A DNA stretch of 64,000 nucleotides from Gammaproteobacteria bacterium (GTDB taxonomy: Bacteria > Pseudomonadota > Gammaproteobacteria > Legionellales > Legionellaceae), in assembly GCA_024742995.1 (NCBI GenBank), contig JANSXK010000007.1, positions 50,068-114,067 on the forward strand, read 5' to 3'. Every line of letters starts with the position of its first letter. Position 1 is the first letter of the stretch. Below the pieces are notes generated by a model. It was not told the origin of the DNA and did not search any database. It saw only the letters and a list, made by a program, of their open reading frames with translations. Shown here one piece after another: positions 8,677-17,742 of the stretch. The translations under genes and the position numbers were made by a program.

Positions 8677-9753
8677 ATGCATCTAAGCATAGCCATCATT
8701 GCCGTCCTCCTCAGTATTCTCCTCATCGTCGCTGTACATGAAGCCGGACACGCCATTGTTGCACGCTGTTTTGGGGTACGCATTCGGCGTATTGCCGTTG
8801 GCGTTGGCAAACCCTCATGGCGGTGGCGAGATCAGCAAGATCGTGAGTGGATCGTAGGATTATGGCCTATTGGCGGTTATGTACACTTCTTCAATACCAG
8901 AGTTGCCTCTGTCGCACCCCAACAACAGTCACATTGTTTCGATAAAAAACCCATTGGAACACGCATCCTGATATTAGTCGCTGGCGCCGCTGCAAACGTC
9001 CTTTTGGCCTGGTTTGCACTAACAGGCTACTACCTAGTGGGTCATCAACAAAGCACGCCTATCATCGCGACAGTCACTCCAGCCAGTATCGCAGCCCAAG
9101 CGCAATTAAAGCCTGGAGATGAGTTCATCAGCATTGCAGGACACCCCAGCCCTTCTTGGCAAAGTGTCAGCATGCAATTGTTTCTACAGCTTGGAAAAGC
9201 ACAAACACAAGTGATCGTGAAAAATACCGCAGGCATCAACCGAAAAACCACGCTACATCTCAGCCATTGGCAAGACCAACACCAGGCATCTTTGCTGGAA
9301 AACCTTGGCCTTATGCCTGATAGCAACCCTAATCATCTCCGACAAATCGCAGGAGAACCCTTATTTCAAGCGGTGTATCACGCAACAACAAAAGGAATCA
9401 TATTAGGTTATTTTTATCTTATGGTACTTAAACAAGTCCTCTCTGGCACAGTGCCCTTTTTATTGTTACTGGGACCACTGGGCTTGTTGATGACGATGGT
9501 AGATTCTTTTCTGCAAGGGGTAGCCGTGTTTTTATACTTCTTAGCCAATCTCAATCTAGCCGTCGCCATCGTTAATCTCTTACCACTCCCGGGATTAGAT
9601 GGTGGTGCCATTGTTTACGCATGCATCGAAAAAATCAGGGGAAAACCGTTATCTATTGCCTTAGAAGTCCTATTACATCGCCTGGCAATGATTGCGCTAT
9701 GTGTATTGTTCATACAGTTAATTATGAACGATGTACAACGCTATTTTACATAA
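8677..9753 (+). CDS. Site-2 (M50) zinc metalloprotease, RseP-like, one PDZ domain
   Basis: The product is an inner-membrane intramembrane protease. HEAGH at residues 22-26 in the first helix is the zinc-binding HExxH motif. A PDZ domain lies at about 125-205 (SIAAQAQLKPGDEFISIAGHPSPSW). The third metal ligand motif is NLLPLPGLDGG near 305. RseP of E. coli has about 450 residues and two PDZ domains; this protein has 358 and one. The sigma-E/outer-membrane assembly neighbours of a canonical rseP (dxr, bamA) are absent. It is therefore more likely a second S2P paralogue with its own substrate than the essential RseP. The gene follows the 78-residue ORF with a two-base gap. Confidence 0.88.
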   Translation: MHLSIAIIAVLLSILLIVAVHEAGHAIVARCFGVRIRRIAVGVGKPSWRWRDQQDREWIVGLWPIGGYVHFFNTRVASVAPQQQSHCFDKKPIGTRILILVAGAAANVLLAWFALTGYYLVGHQQSTPIIATVTPASIAAQAQLKPGDEFISIAGHPSPSWQSVSMQLFLQLGKAQTQVIVKNTAGINRKTTLHLSHWQDQHQASLLENLGLMPDSNPNHLRQIAGEPLFQAVYHATTKGIILGYFYLMVLKQVLSGTVPFLLLLGPLGLLMTMVDSFLQGVAVFLYFLANLNLAVAIVNLLPLPGLDGGAIVYACIEKIRGKPLSIALEVLLHRLAMIALCVLFIQLIMNDVQRYFT

Positions 9754-9759
9754 AACGCT

Positions 9760-9909
9760 CTTCTTCCCCAGGGAAGAAGGTGCCCAAAGAATGGATAAGG
9801 GGAGCATAAAAATCCCTTCTCCCTCAAGGGAGAAGGTGCCCGAAGGGCGGATGAGGGGGAACCAGACATAAAAACACCTTCTCCCCAAAAGAAGAAGGTG
9901 CAAAAAGCG
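9760..9909. repeat. Cluster of three copies of the double-hairpin intergenic repeat
   Basis: Three successive copies lie between the protease gene and the next, convergent gene. The best, at about 9812-9861, contains GGGAGAAGGTGCCCGAAGG followed by GCGGATGAGGGG. The first (about 9760-9803) is diverged, and the third (about 9873-9909) keeps only the CTTCTCCCC/GAAGAAGG arm and a short tail. Each can fold as two hairpins. No gene is seen in the interval. Confidence 0.8.
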
Positions 9910-9934
9910 CAGAAAACAGTGGGATTAAACTATT

Positions 9935-11767
9935 TTAAAGCCCACCACTGATATCATGAACACCATCTCTACCCTGATCCGGATCTGGCTGATTCCGACC
10001 TTCGAACGTAGGAATGGTATCTATGAGCCAATTATCCATCTGCTGCTCAAAACTCTCCTCGCTTTGTGCAAATAATTTATTGCGCTCAGCTATTTCCGCA
10101 TCGGCGCTCTTAATCATATATCGTACAATATAAATGATTGATGCGAGTACCTTCAATACACCATTCAAACGTGGCCAAAGCTCTGGCGTTTCAACAGCCG
10201 CTTCTTCCAAGTCTGTTTTTGTTCTTTGTATTACGTCTTGCATTTCCTTTTGGTAAACCTCGGTTATACCATCGACATTGTTCTCAGGATCTTGAATATC
10301 TTTAAGATATTTTTCACCAATGGCTTCCAATCTACCTTTTAACTGCGCCATGTATGGATAAGCCGGGTTATTTTCATCGGTGATTGACAAGACTTGACCA
10401 AGGTATTGCTCATACTTATCCTTAAAAGCTTCGATATGATCTTCAAAGGAAAGTCTTGCATTGAATATTCCCTTATTGACAAGCTCAGAACGTATAAGTT
10501 CATACTCTGATAACACACCTGTGTTCTGAAGTTTATCATGATGTTCTTGGATAAATTGCTCATATAATTTGTCAAATTGCTGATGTAATTGATTTTGATC
10601 AGCACCTCGCTGTTGAAGTGCAATAAGATATTGTGCGCCTAATTCGTACAACTTCTTAGAAGCCTTATCTAAAACTTCCTCAGCTTCTGGATGGGCCCGC
10701 TTCAGCGCTTCGATTTGTTGCATATAATCATCGTAATGATGAATGAAAGAACGAATAATGGGATCTGTTGTCGATGCCAATTGCCGAGCTCTATCCTGCA
10801 GTGCCACCAATCTATCCTGGTTAATAGTTAAATTACTAAAGATCTGGCTCACCTCATCCCATTTTTCAGCATCTTCTTCACTCAATGAAACAGTAAGTGC
10901 CTGAACTACATTATTATAATTCTCTCTATTCTGCTCAGCATCTTCAATCGAACTTACATCACTATTTTGCAAATTCTCAGCAAACTGCGTATTGAAATCT
11001 ACAATACTAGCACCAGCTTCCTGACATTTAGCCAAAAAATTTACATGATCCTGTATAACCTTACCCACCTCAGCCAAACGCGCCTCTACACTGTGCCCAT
11101 ACGCACTTTTTTGTTGCTTGATTTTTTCGACCGGCCCCACTTTACTTCCTGTTACTGTATCGTAAGGCTTATCAACAATTAACGGTTTCATTACTGGCAT
11201 CATTTGGGCATGAATAACGGCATGTCTAACACCATATTTTTTATCCTCTAAGCGTTCACTTAGCTCTTTACCCTTTTGCATATATGCTTTATGGAGAACA
11301 TCAGGTTTTGCGCCCACTTGCGAAGCCTCTTCCAAATATGCCTGACCAATCGCAACCATATCTGTGGCAAACTGACTCAACAAGAGGAAATCATAATCAT
11401 AATCCTGTTGCATTTTTTTTAGTTCTTTCCCCCCTTTTTTATTCTGCATGGCGACTAAATCAACGATTGGATTTAGCTTGGACGCATATGTTTGTTCTAA
11501 ATATACTTTAGCGTCTACTAATTGCAATGCTTTTCTAGGATCAGAAACTTGCCCTTCAAACACGCCATCATACGCAACCTGAATTTCATCAAGACTAGGA
11601 TCACCCTTCAATCCTAATAATCTCAGTGCTTTGGTTTTATTCATCTTTGTGGGAGCAGTCGTCGATGAGTCATGTAATGGATAATCTTCCATCTCTACTG
11701 CCTGATAATTAGGTTTTCCTTCCCTATCCAGACCTGCATGCTCGTTACTTTTATCAGTCCCAGCCAT
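9935..11767 (-). CDS. Large coiled-coil protein with degenerate J-like segment (tandem paralogue 1)
   Basis: A 610-residue, acidic, strongly helical protein of unknown function. Near residue 45, KALRLLGLKGDPSLDEIQVAYD, followed by DAKVYLEQ, follows the helix pattern of a J domain, but the HPD tripeptide that activates Hsp70 is missing. The rest is a chain of predicted long helices and ends in a proline/acid-rich tail (PTFEGRNQPDPDQGRD). There is no signal peptide; a weak hydrophobic stretch (VLASIIYIVRYMI) lies near 560. The ATG at 11767 is favoured because GGGAGA precedes it at normal spacing. The protein is clearly homologous along its length to the product of the gene upstream. Such tandem, lineage-specific proteins are common among secreted effectors, but no secretion signal can be proven here. 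Confidence 0.75.
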   Translation of the reverse strand: MAGTDKSNEHAGLDREGKPNYQAVEMEDYPLHDSSTTAPTKMNKTKALRLLGLKGDPSLDEIQVAYDGVFEGQVSDPRKALQLVDAKVYLEQTYASKLNPIVDLVAMQNKKGGKELKKMQQDYDYDFLLLSQFATDMVAIGQAYLEEASQVGAKPDVLHKAYMQKGKELSERLEDKKYGVRHAVIHAQMMPVMKPLIVDKPYDTVTGSKVGPVEKIKQQKSAYGHSVEARLAEVGKVIQDHVNFLAKCQEAGASIVDFNTQFAENLQNSDVSSIEDAEQNRENYNNVVQALTVSLSEEDAEKWDEVSQIFSNLTINQDRLVALQDRARQLASTTDPIIRSFIHHYDDYMQQIEALKRAHPEAEEVLDKASKKLYELGAQYLIALQQRGADQNQLHQQFDKLYEQFIQEHHDKLQNTGVLSEYELIRSELVNKGIFNARLSFEDHIEAFKDKYEQYLGQVLSITDENNPAYPYMAQLKGRLEAIGEKYLKDIQDPENNVDGITEVYQKEMQDVIQRTKTDLEEAAVETPELWPRLNGVLKVLASIIYIVRYMIKSADAEIAERNKLFAQSEESFEQQMDNWLIDTIPTFEGRNQPDPDQGRDGVHDISGGL

Positions 11768-11889
11768 GATCATTCTCCCAAAAGTATAGTCATATACCTT
11801 TATTTGTAGACAATAATACCTGTTTTGTCAAATTTTGATCAATTAATTCGGGTAATCTAACGTCAAATATAATCAGCCATACATAGAAC

Positions 11890-11995
11890 GCCCTTCTCCC
11901 CTATAAGAGAAGGTACCTGACACCCAGATGAGGTGAACCCAAAAGATTCCCTTCTCACCTGGGAGAGAAGGTGCCCAAAGGGCTGATTAGGGGGT
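11890..11995. repeat. Two copies of the double-hairpin intergenic repeat
   Basis: Copies at about 11890-11935 and 11948-11995 lie between the two tandem paralogues. Both have the CTTCTCCC / GAGAAGG arms followed by a diverged GCCC...GGGC hairpin and an ATGAGG-like end. Their degeneracy suggests that they predate, or were copied with, the gene duplication. Confidence 0.75.
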
Positions 11996-12015
11996 AAAAT
12001 TACACGAAAATTAGT

Positions 12016-13893
12016 CTAAAGTTGCGAACTAGGATCAAATCTCTCTGCTCCTGGATCCGGCTCATTCCGCCCTTCAAACATAGGAATGGCATCTAATAAC
12101 CAGCTATCCAATTGTGCCTCAAAGTTTTCTTTACCTTGCGTAAACAATGTATGATGATCAGCTGATTTGCTCTCACCATTCTTAATTAAATTTCCTACAC
12201 TATAAATAATTGATGCAACTCTACTCAGGTTTTCAACGTCGGGTCTCGTTAAAGCCGTTTTAGCTTCCTCTATCGCTGCTTTCATATCCTTTTGGTAAAC
12301 TGCAGTTACCTGATCGACATCATTTTCGGGATCGCGAATACGTTCAAGATATTCTTTACCAATAGCAGCTACTCTATTTTGCAATTCCAGCATATGTTGA
12401 TAACCAGGGTTATCTTCATCAATGATTGAAGAGATACGCTCAAGATATTGCTGATATTTTTCTTCAAATACATCAATGTGCTCTTCAAATGAAAGTCTCG
12501 AATTAAATATCACTTTATTGGTAAGATCAGAACGGATGAGTTCATATTCTGATAAAACACCTGCCGCCTGAAGCTTAGGATTATATTTTGTCATAAACGC
12601 TTCATAACGTTTGTCAAAATCCTGGTGTAATTGATTTGCATTAGTGCGTGGATTTTGAAGTGCAAGCAGATATTGCACGCCTAGTTCATACAATTGCCTA
12701 GAGGCCTCATCCAAGACTGCTGCAGCCTCTGGACTATCCTGTTTCAGATCTTCAATTTGTTGGAGGTAATCATCGTAATGATCAATGAAGGAACGAATCG
12801 TTGGATCTGTGGTTGAGGCCAGTCTCTCGGCCCTAGACTGCAGTGCAAGCACTTTACTTTGATCGAGACACAATTTTTTGAATAGGTCTTTGACTGCATC
12901 AGATGCATAATCTGAAGTAATCACCGGAGTCATCAACTTATCCACGGTCATCGAATACGACTGTCGGATCTGTTCAGCATCTTCAGTCGAACTTGCCTCA
13001 CTGTTTTGTAAATTGTCACCAAACTGCTTATTGAAAGCTGTGATTGTCGTAACAAGTTCCTGACAGCTGTCCGAAAATTGCTGATACTCTTCTACAGTCG
13101 CTTCTAGTTTTTCTAAAGTATATTCTGTGCGACGACCATAACTGCTTTTTTGTTGTTTAAGCTTTTCGATTGGACCTACTTTGCTTCCTGGCAATATATC
13201 ATCAGGCTTATCAACAACTAATTCTTGGAATAATGGCATCATGTGATCAAGAAAAACAGGATTATGAATATCGTTATTTACTTTTTTACCCAAAGCACGC
13301 CCTTTTGCAAGATAATCACTGCGGAGCTCTTCAGGTTTTGCACCTACTTTTGAAACCTCTTCCAGATATGTCTTACCAATCTCAATCATGTCTGTATAAA
13401 ATGCACGCAACAATAGTATATCGTGTGCGTCTTGGGATTGTATCGCTATTATTTTTCTCTCCCCTTTTTTATTCTCTTTGGCCACCAAATCAAGAATTGG
13501 TGTTCGTTTGTACGCATCAACGTTTTCTAAATATACTTTGGCTTCTGTTAGCTGCCCCTCTTTTCTAGGATTTGAAAGCTGTTCCGGAAACAATCGATCA
13601 TACGCAACAGTGATATCACTAAGATTGGGCTCGCCTTTCAATCCTAATAATCTCAGTGCTTTAGCCTTATTCATCTTTGGAGGAGCAGATTGGCTTGCAG
13701 CAGTACCTGTCTTTGGAGATTCAGAAATAAGTTCAGAACCTATGTCTGTCTTTTGTTCTTCGCTAGGTTCTTCAATGATTGGTGCGTTCACTGATGCAGT
13801 TGAATCAGGAGAGACGTTAGAAGACCGGTTTCTGTTCTTAGAATCAGGATTGGGTCTTCTTCTTCCTGCTGCTCCAGCTTTATTCCTAGCCAT
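12016..13893 (-). CDS. Large coiled-coil protein with degenerate J-like segment (tandem paralogue 2)
   Basis: A 625-residue paralogue of the gene at 9935-11767. It has a longer N-terminal linker, basic at first (RNKAGAAGRRRPNPDSKNR) and then Ser/Glu-rich. Next comes the J-like KALRLLGLKGEPNLSDITVAYD without an HPD motif, then the same helical body. Shared stretches include TDPTIRSFIDHYDDYLQQIE, LSEYELIRSDL and a C-terminal MFEGRNEPDPG. The upstream regions of the two genes are also alike (GTAGACAATAAT..., TTTTGTCAAATTTTGA), so the duplication included the promoter. The ATG at 13893 has GGGGGA at good spacing. Function is unknown; a role in binding a partner protein through the helices is the most that can be said. 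Confidence 0.75.
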   Translation of the reverse strand: MARNKAGAAGRRRPNPDSKNRNRSSNVSPDSTASVNAPIIEEPSEEQKTDIGSELISESPKTGTAASQSAPPKMNKAKALRLLGLKGEPNLSDITVAYDRLFPEQLSNPRKEGQLTEAKVYLENVDAYKRTPILDLVAKENKKGERKIIAIQSQDAHDILLLRAFYTDMIEIGKTYLEEVSKVGAKPEELRSDYLAKGRALGKKVNNDIHNPVFLDHMMPLFQELVVDKPDDILPGSKVGPIEKLKQQKSSYGRRTEYTLEKLEATVEEYQQFSDSCQELVTTITAFNKQFGDNLQNSEASSTEDAEQIRQSYSMTVDKLMTPVITSDYASDAVKDLFKKLCLDQSKVLALQSRAERLASTTDPTIRSFIDHYDDYLQQIEDLKQDSPEAAAVLDEASRQLYELGVQYLLALQNPRTNANQLHQDFDKRYEAFMTKYNPKLQAAGVLSEYELIRSDLTNKVIFNSRLSFEEHIDVFEEKYQQYLERISSIIDEDNPGYQHMLELQNRVAAIGKEYLERIRDPENDVDQVTAVYQKDMKAAIEEAKTALTRPDVENLSRVASIIYSVGNLIKNGESKSADHHTLFTQGKENFEAQLDSWLLDAIPMFEGRNEPDPGAERFDPSSQL

Positions 13894-13977
13894 GATCATT
13901 CCCCCAAAGATATACTAGTATACCTTTAGGTGTAGACAATAATGCCTATTTTGTCAAATTTTGACCATAAAATTTAA

Positions 13978-14262
13978 CTAATCCAACGTCAAACGCTCAG
14001 CTATCAATTGATAGCCCCCTTTGCCCTGTTTGAGACTCCTGGCCACACGCGTGATCGTTGCGGCACTCACACCTGTGCGTTCGTGGATGGTGCGGTATGG
14101 GATACCTTCTCGTAGTAAAGGGATGACTTCCCAGCGATCCGCCATGGCTTCTAGTTCGGCTGGTGTACATAAATCACTTAGAAAGTATAACGCTTCTTTT
14201 TGATTTTCAATTGAGGCTATCGCCTGCATCAAACGGTCTAATTTATTTTTTTTGGAATTCAT
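13978..14262 (-). CDS. TrpR-like DNA-binding protein, YerC/YecD family
   Basis: The 94-residue product matches the YerC/YecD branch of the Trp-repressor superfamily. The characteristic segment FLSDLCTPAELEAMADRWEVIPLLREGIPYRTIHERTGVSAATITRVARSL contains the helix-turn-helix (RTIHERTGVSAATITRV). It lacks evident tryptophan-pocket residues, and the regulated genes are unknown. I take the ATG at 14262 (MNSKKNK), which gives the normal family length; the frame is open for another 66 codons upstream but with no family similarity. It sits alone on the minus strand, with the rRNA methyltransferase diverging about 190 bases away. Confidence 0.85.
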   Translation of the reverse strand: MNSKKNKLDRLMQAIASIENQKEALYFLSDLCTPAELEAMADRWEVIPLLREGIPYRTIHERTGVSAATITRVARSLKQGKGGYQLIAERLTLD

Positions 14263-14449
14263 AGTAAAATGGCGCCCTGAATACAAGGGATTTATTATGG
14301 CAATGATCTGGAGTAAGATCCAGATGCTTTGTTGTTTGTACGTGGAGGCAACTTTGCGTTCACATGCGAAGTACTGCTCAGTGAATTCTTCTACAGCTGC
14401 GTTATGAACATAGGCATAAAGCCAGCACTTTTTATCTCCTGGAGAACAA

Positions 14450-15271
14450 ATGAACAACACAGCCGATCAAAATTTCGACCCCAGCATTGTCGATTCTCTC
14501 AACCACCCTTGGGCTATTGAACTCCGTAATATATTATCCGATCGGGATAACGTCAGCCCACAAATCATCATTGATGATGAAGAAAATATCCTCCAGGCCA
14601 TCAAAGGCAATGTCACTGTGACACATGTATTTACCACGGACAAACCCGCACTTAACCCCAAGTTCCTTGAACAATTACCCTCCTCTGTTACCATTTTGGA
14701 AGTTGCAAAAAGAACTTGTAAAAAGATTTTTGATAGTGGCAGAAGTTCATCTTTATTTGCCATCGCTCTTATGCCAACTCAAGCGAATATTACCTCACTA
14801 CAATCCTATAAAAAGGATATGATAGTACTCGACTCCCTCAGCATCACCGGCAATATTGGTGCGATCATTCGTACCGCCAATGCTTTTTCAGTAGATGCCC
14901 TGGTATTTTTAAACACCGACTATCACCGCTTGTTTGATCGCAGAATCATAAGAGCCAGCCGCGGTTATCTATTTAGAATTCCGCTGATAGCAACCACCCC
15001 CGATGAATTCTTAGCTTTTTGCCAAGATCAAGCTATTAAAATGGTAGTCACCTCATCACATGCCAAAGACCCTATCCAAAGCATCGCTGACACACCTGAG
15101 AGATTAGCTATGATCTTTGGCGCTGAAAAAGAAGGCTACACCGATGATACGATTGCCAAAAACGCCCTGCAAATCAACATCCCCATCAGCGCTGAAGTTG
15201 AATCTTTAAATGTATCGGTTGCTGCCAGTATTTGTATGTTTTTGAGAAATGGTGTCACCCAAAGTTCTTAA
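14450..15271 (+). CDS. TsnR/NshR-like 23S rRNA 2'-O-methyltransferase (SpoU superfamily)
   Basis: A 273-residue member of the SPOUT/TrmH superfamily. The SAM-binding knot motifs are visible: LDSLSITGNIGAIIRTANAF near residue 127, FGAEKEGYTD near 223, and IPISAEVESLNVSVAASICMF near the end. The N-terminal 110 residues resemble the L30-like substrate domain of the thiostrepton and nosiheptide resistance methylases, which modify A1067 of 23S rRNA. Similarity to that branch is good over the knot, but in non-producers the substrate is usually not tested, so resistance should not be assumed. GGAG precedes the ATG at eight bases. The gene is followed by the DJ-1-like gene 42 bases downstream. Confidence 0.8.
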   Translation: MNNTADQNFDPSIVDSLNHPWAIELRNILSDRDNVSPQIIIDDEENILQAIKGNVTVTHVFTTDKPALNPKFLEQLPSSVTILEVAKRTCKKIFDSGRSSSLFAIALMPTQANITSLQSYKKDMIVLDSLSITGNIGAIIRTANAFSVDALVFLNTDYHRLFDRRIIRASRGYLFRIPLIATTPDEFLAFCQDQAIKMVVTSSHAKDPIQSIADTPERLAMIFGAEKEGYTDDTIAKNALQINIPISAEVESLNVSVAASICMFLRNGVTQSS

Positions 15272-15313
15272 TGCTTGATGCTTACCCTAAATTAGTTGAT
15301 ACTTAAAAAGTAT

Positions 15314-15907
15314 ATGAAAACATTAGGCATCTTACTCTTTCCAGACTTTGAAACCCTAGACGTCTTTGGACCGCTAGAAATGTTTGGTCAGTTGTCTGAT
15401 CAATTCAAAATCATCCTCATTTCAGAGCAACAAGGGCTCGTTAAATCTACACAAGGGCAGTCCGTCATGACAGATGTTTCTTGTGCCGATGTTGAGCATT
15501 TAGATTTGTTGTTGGTACCTGGGGGTATTGGTACCAGAAGAGAAATCGATAATCAAACACTCCTTCAGTGGATTAAATCCCACGCTGATCAAGCGGAGAT
15601 GACCCTATCTGTCTGCACAGGTGCCGCGTTATTAGCCAAAGCAGGTGTTTTGGATGGGTATCAAGCCACAACCAATAAATTGGCCTTTGACTGGGTAGCC
15701 GCACAAAGTACACAGGTACAATGGATCAAAAAAGCACGTTGGGTAGCAGACAGAGATCGACTCACGTCTTCTGGTATTTCTGCGGGTATTGATATGAGTT
15801 TATATCTGATATCGCGCTTGTTTGGTGAAGAAGTCCGCGCAGAAATTGTCAGAAAAACTGAATATACGGCGCATACCGATCCTTCTGATGATCCGTTTGC
15901 GATTTAG
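15314..15907 (+). CDS. DJ-1/PfpI family protein
   Basis: A 197-residue protein of the class I glutamine amidotransferase-like superfamily. MKTLGILLFPDFETLDVFGPLEMF is the PfpI/ThiJ N-terminus. The nucleophile elbow is LSVCTGAALLAKAGVLDG (cysteine near residue 100), and TSSGISAGIDMSLYLI matches the isonitrile-hydratase/AraC-associated subgroup. The reaction is unknown; members include isonitrile hydratase and glyoxalase III-like enzymes. The ATG at 15314 gives the standard N-terminus; a TTG six codons earlier is possible. It is probably co-transcribed with the TsnR-like gene. It converges with the methyltransferase gene, leaving only nine bases between stops. Confidence 0.85.
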   Translation: MKTLGILLFPDFETLDVFGPLEMFGQLSDQFKIILISEQQGLVKSTQGQSVMTDVSCADVEHLDLLLVPGGIGTRREIDNQTLLQWIKSHADQAEMTLSVCTGAALLAKAGVLDGYQATTNKLAFDWVAAQSTQVQWIKKARWVADRDRLTSSGISAGIDMSLYLISRLFGEEVRAEIVRKTEYTAHTDPSDDPFAI

Positions 15908-15916
15908 ACTGCATCG

Positions 15917-16663
15917 TTACCTTTTCGCAGTAATACGAACAGCAATTTTTTCTTCTTGTTGCAGTTGACGCAGTAATTGTTCATGTTCCTGCTGAAATGC
16001 TGCATACATCTCTTCTCCAACAAGAGAGGTTAATACGACACGTCTTGTTTTAAGATTCTTTAAAAAATCACGTACATAAATCATAAATGCCGCACAATCA
16101 TTACGAAATGTGATCTTTGAAAATCCTGCATCTGTTAATGCCGCTCGATAAGAAGTCTCTGTTTCACAAACAAGTGGTCCGGTATGATGAGGTGGCTTTG
16201 TTGGGTATATCCAATCGGCAATCACAAATACGCCCTGCTCTTTCAAACAGGCATGGATGTTTTTAAATAAAGGCAATTTGTCATGCACATGATTGAGCAC
16301 CCCCTTGCTATAAGCAAGATCAAAAGTGTCACGTGCAAAAGGAATCGCCCCGTTTTCTTCGTAAATTGCAAAATGTAATTGCTGCGCAACATCAGCAGGC
16401 GCATGTTCTTTTGCATACTGCACCATCCACGGATAAATTTCCACACCTGAAATAGCCATCTGGTAAGTTACCGCCAAATAATATGCCACGCCGCCAATGC
16501 CAAACCCAATATCTAAAGCTTTAATATGCTGTAGTGACATATCCGCAACCATATTTTCAATCGCAGCCGTACCACCCAATGAAATCAGGTGTTTACCATA
16601 CAAGGCTTCGAATACAGCAACATTTTCAGGTTGGTATGGATTCACATCTGTTTTTTCTGACAT
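15917..16663 (-). CDS. SAM-dependent methyltransferase, phosphoethanolamine/sarcosine-type fold
   Basis: A 248-residue class I methyltransferase. Motif I is ALDIGFGIGGVAYYLA near residue 50, with the acidic loop residue in ISGVEIYPWMVQYAKEHAP. FDLAYSKGVLNHVHDK is the motif IV region near 120. The overall arrangement resembles phosphoethanolamine or sarcosine/dimethylglycine N-methyltransferases, but the acceptor is unknown. ATG at 16663 has AGGTG five bases upstream. It lies 21 bases downstream of the diguanylate cyclase gene on the same strand, so the two probably form one transcript. Confidence 0.8.
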   Translation of the reverse strand: MSEKTDVNPYQPENVAVFEALYGKHLISLGGTAAIENMVADMSLQHIKALDIGFGIGGVAYYLAVTYQMAISGVEIYPWMVQYAKEHAPADVAQQLHFAIYEENGAIPFARDTFDLAYSKGVLNHVHDKLPLFKNIHACLKEQGVFVIADWIYPTKPPHHTGPLVCETETSYRAALTDAGFSKITFRNDCAAFMIYVRDFLKNLKTRRVVLTSLVGEEMYAAFQQEHEQLLRQLQQEEKIAVRITAKR

Positions 16664-16687
16664 CAAAACACCTAGCGAGTTACATGT

Positions 16688-17590
16688 TCAAAAGGAAGGA
16701 TCCGCGAATTTACAAATATTTTTACCCTGTTTTTTCGCATCATACATCGCCAAATCAGCTTTTTTTAACAACGCCTCATAATTATCACCATCATGCGGGT
16801 AAACCGCAACGCCTATACTAGCAGTAACGTTGATATCACCATCTCCTTCGAGGTGAAATGGCTCCTTAAAAAAACTTAATATCTTATCCGCCATTTCATA
16901 GACTATTTTAGATTGCTTAATTTCAGCCAAAAGCATAACAAACTCATCGCCCCCAATCCTGGCAATTGAATCACTTTCACGTAAGTTTTGTAGTAAACGA
17001 TTCGCTACTACCTGCAGCAAGGCATCGCCAACTGCATGACCCTTGGCATCATTGATTTCTTTAAACCCGTCTAAATCTATAAAGAAAAGCGCCATATGCT
17101 GTTGATTTCTTTTGGATAACGCAATCGCATGCGTCACACGGTCTTTGAACATGCTTCTATTTATCAACCCAGTTAAAACATCATGCTCTGCAAGATACTG
17201 CAATTTTTTTTCAAGCACTCTATGCTCTGTTACGTCCCGAATAATAGACATAATCAACAAACCATCGTTATCTGTTTCTAAAGGACTCAAACTAATATCA
17301 ACGGGAAAAATGCTACCATCTTTACGCTGAGCTGTTAAGTCAATCCCACGACCCATAGGTCTCATATCAGGATGCTCCATATAGGTCAGTCTTTGTGTAA
17401 TATGAGTTCGTCGAAATTGTTCTGGAACCACGATCTCAATGTACTCACCAATCAACTCTTCCCGTGTGTATCCAAAGCATTTCTCAGCTTGTCCGTTGAC
17501 TAGGGTTATCTTGCCTTCTTTATCTACAATAATAATGGCATCAGGTGCAGCCTCAAAAAGTAATTGAAACTTGGATTGCTTCGAGCTCAT
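16688..17590 (-). CDS. PAS-GGDEF diguanylate cyclase
   Basis: A 300-residue soluble signalling enzyme that makes c-di-GMP. A PAS domain occupies about residues 5-125 (LFEAAPDAIIIVDKEGKITLVNGQ, ending in the PAC motif IMSIIRDVTEHRVLEKKL). The GGDEF domain follows at about 130-298, with HDVLTGLINRSMFKDRV, FFIDLDGFKEIND and an intact active site RIGGDEFVML. The product-inhibition site is present: RESD precedes GGDEF by five residues. AAGGAGC precedes the ATG by seven bases. It diverges from the hydroxylase-pelX-pel operon across 152 bases, placing a c-di-GMP source beside a c-di-GMP-controlled polysaccharide system. Confidence 0.93.
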   Translation of the reverse strand: MSSKQSKFQLLFEAAPDAIIIVDKEGKITLVNGQAEKCFGYTREELIGEYIEIVVPEQFRRTHITQRLTYMEHPDMRPMGRGIDLTAQRKDGSIFPVDISLSPLETDNDGLLIMSIIRDVTEHRVLEKKLQYLAEHDVLTGLINRSMFKDRVTHAIALSKRNQQHMALFFIDLDGFKEINDAKGHAVGDALLQVVANRLLQNLRESDSIARIGGDEFVMLLAEIKQSKIVYEMADKILSFFKEPFHLEGDGDINVTASIGVAVYPHDGDNYEALLKKADLAMYDAKKQGKNICKFADPSF

Positions 17591-17742
17591 AAAAAATGCT
17601 CCTTAATTGAGATAAGACACCCTTACCTACCAATATTTTTCGTGAAAAACTTAATCCAATGCGTTAACATGAAATTTAACGTGTATTTAGCGAGCTGTCC
17701 AATTTCTCAGGGAGAAATTATTGATACGAAAGGATTCAAACC

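Noticed and set aside
13170..13568. 132-codon plus-strand open frame antisense to the second coiled-coil paralogue
   Set aside because: It is a mirror of the coding pattern of the opposite gene, has no ribosome site and no recognisable protein features.
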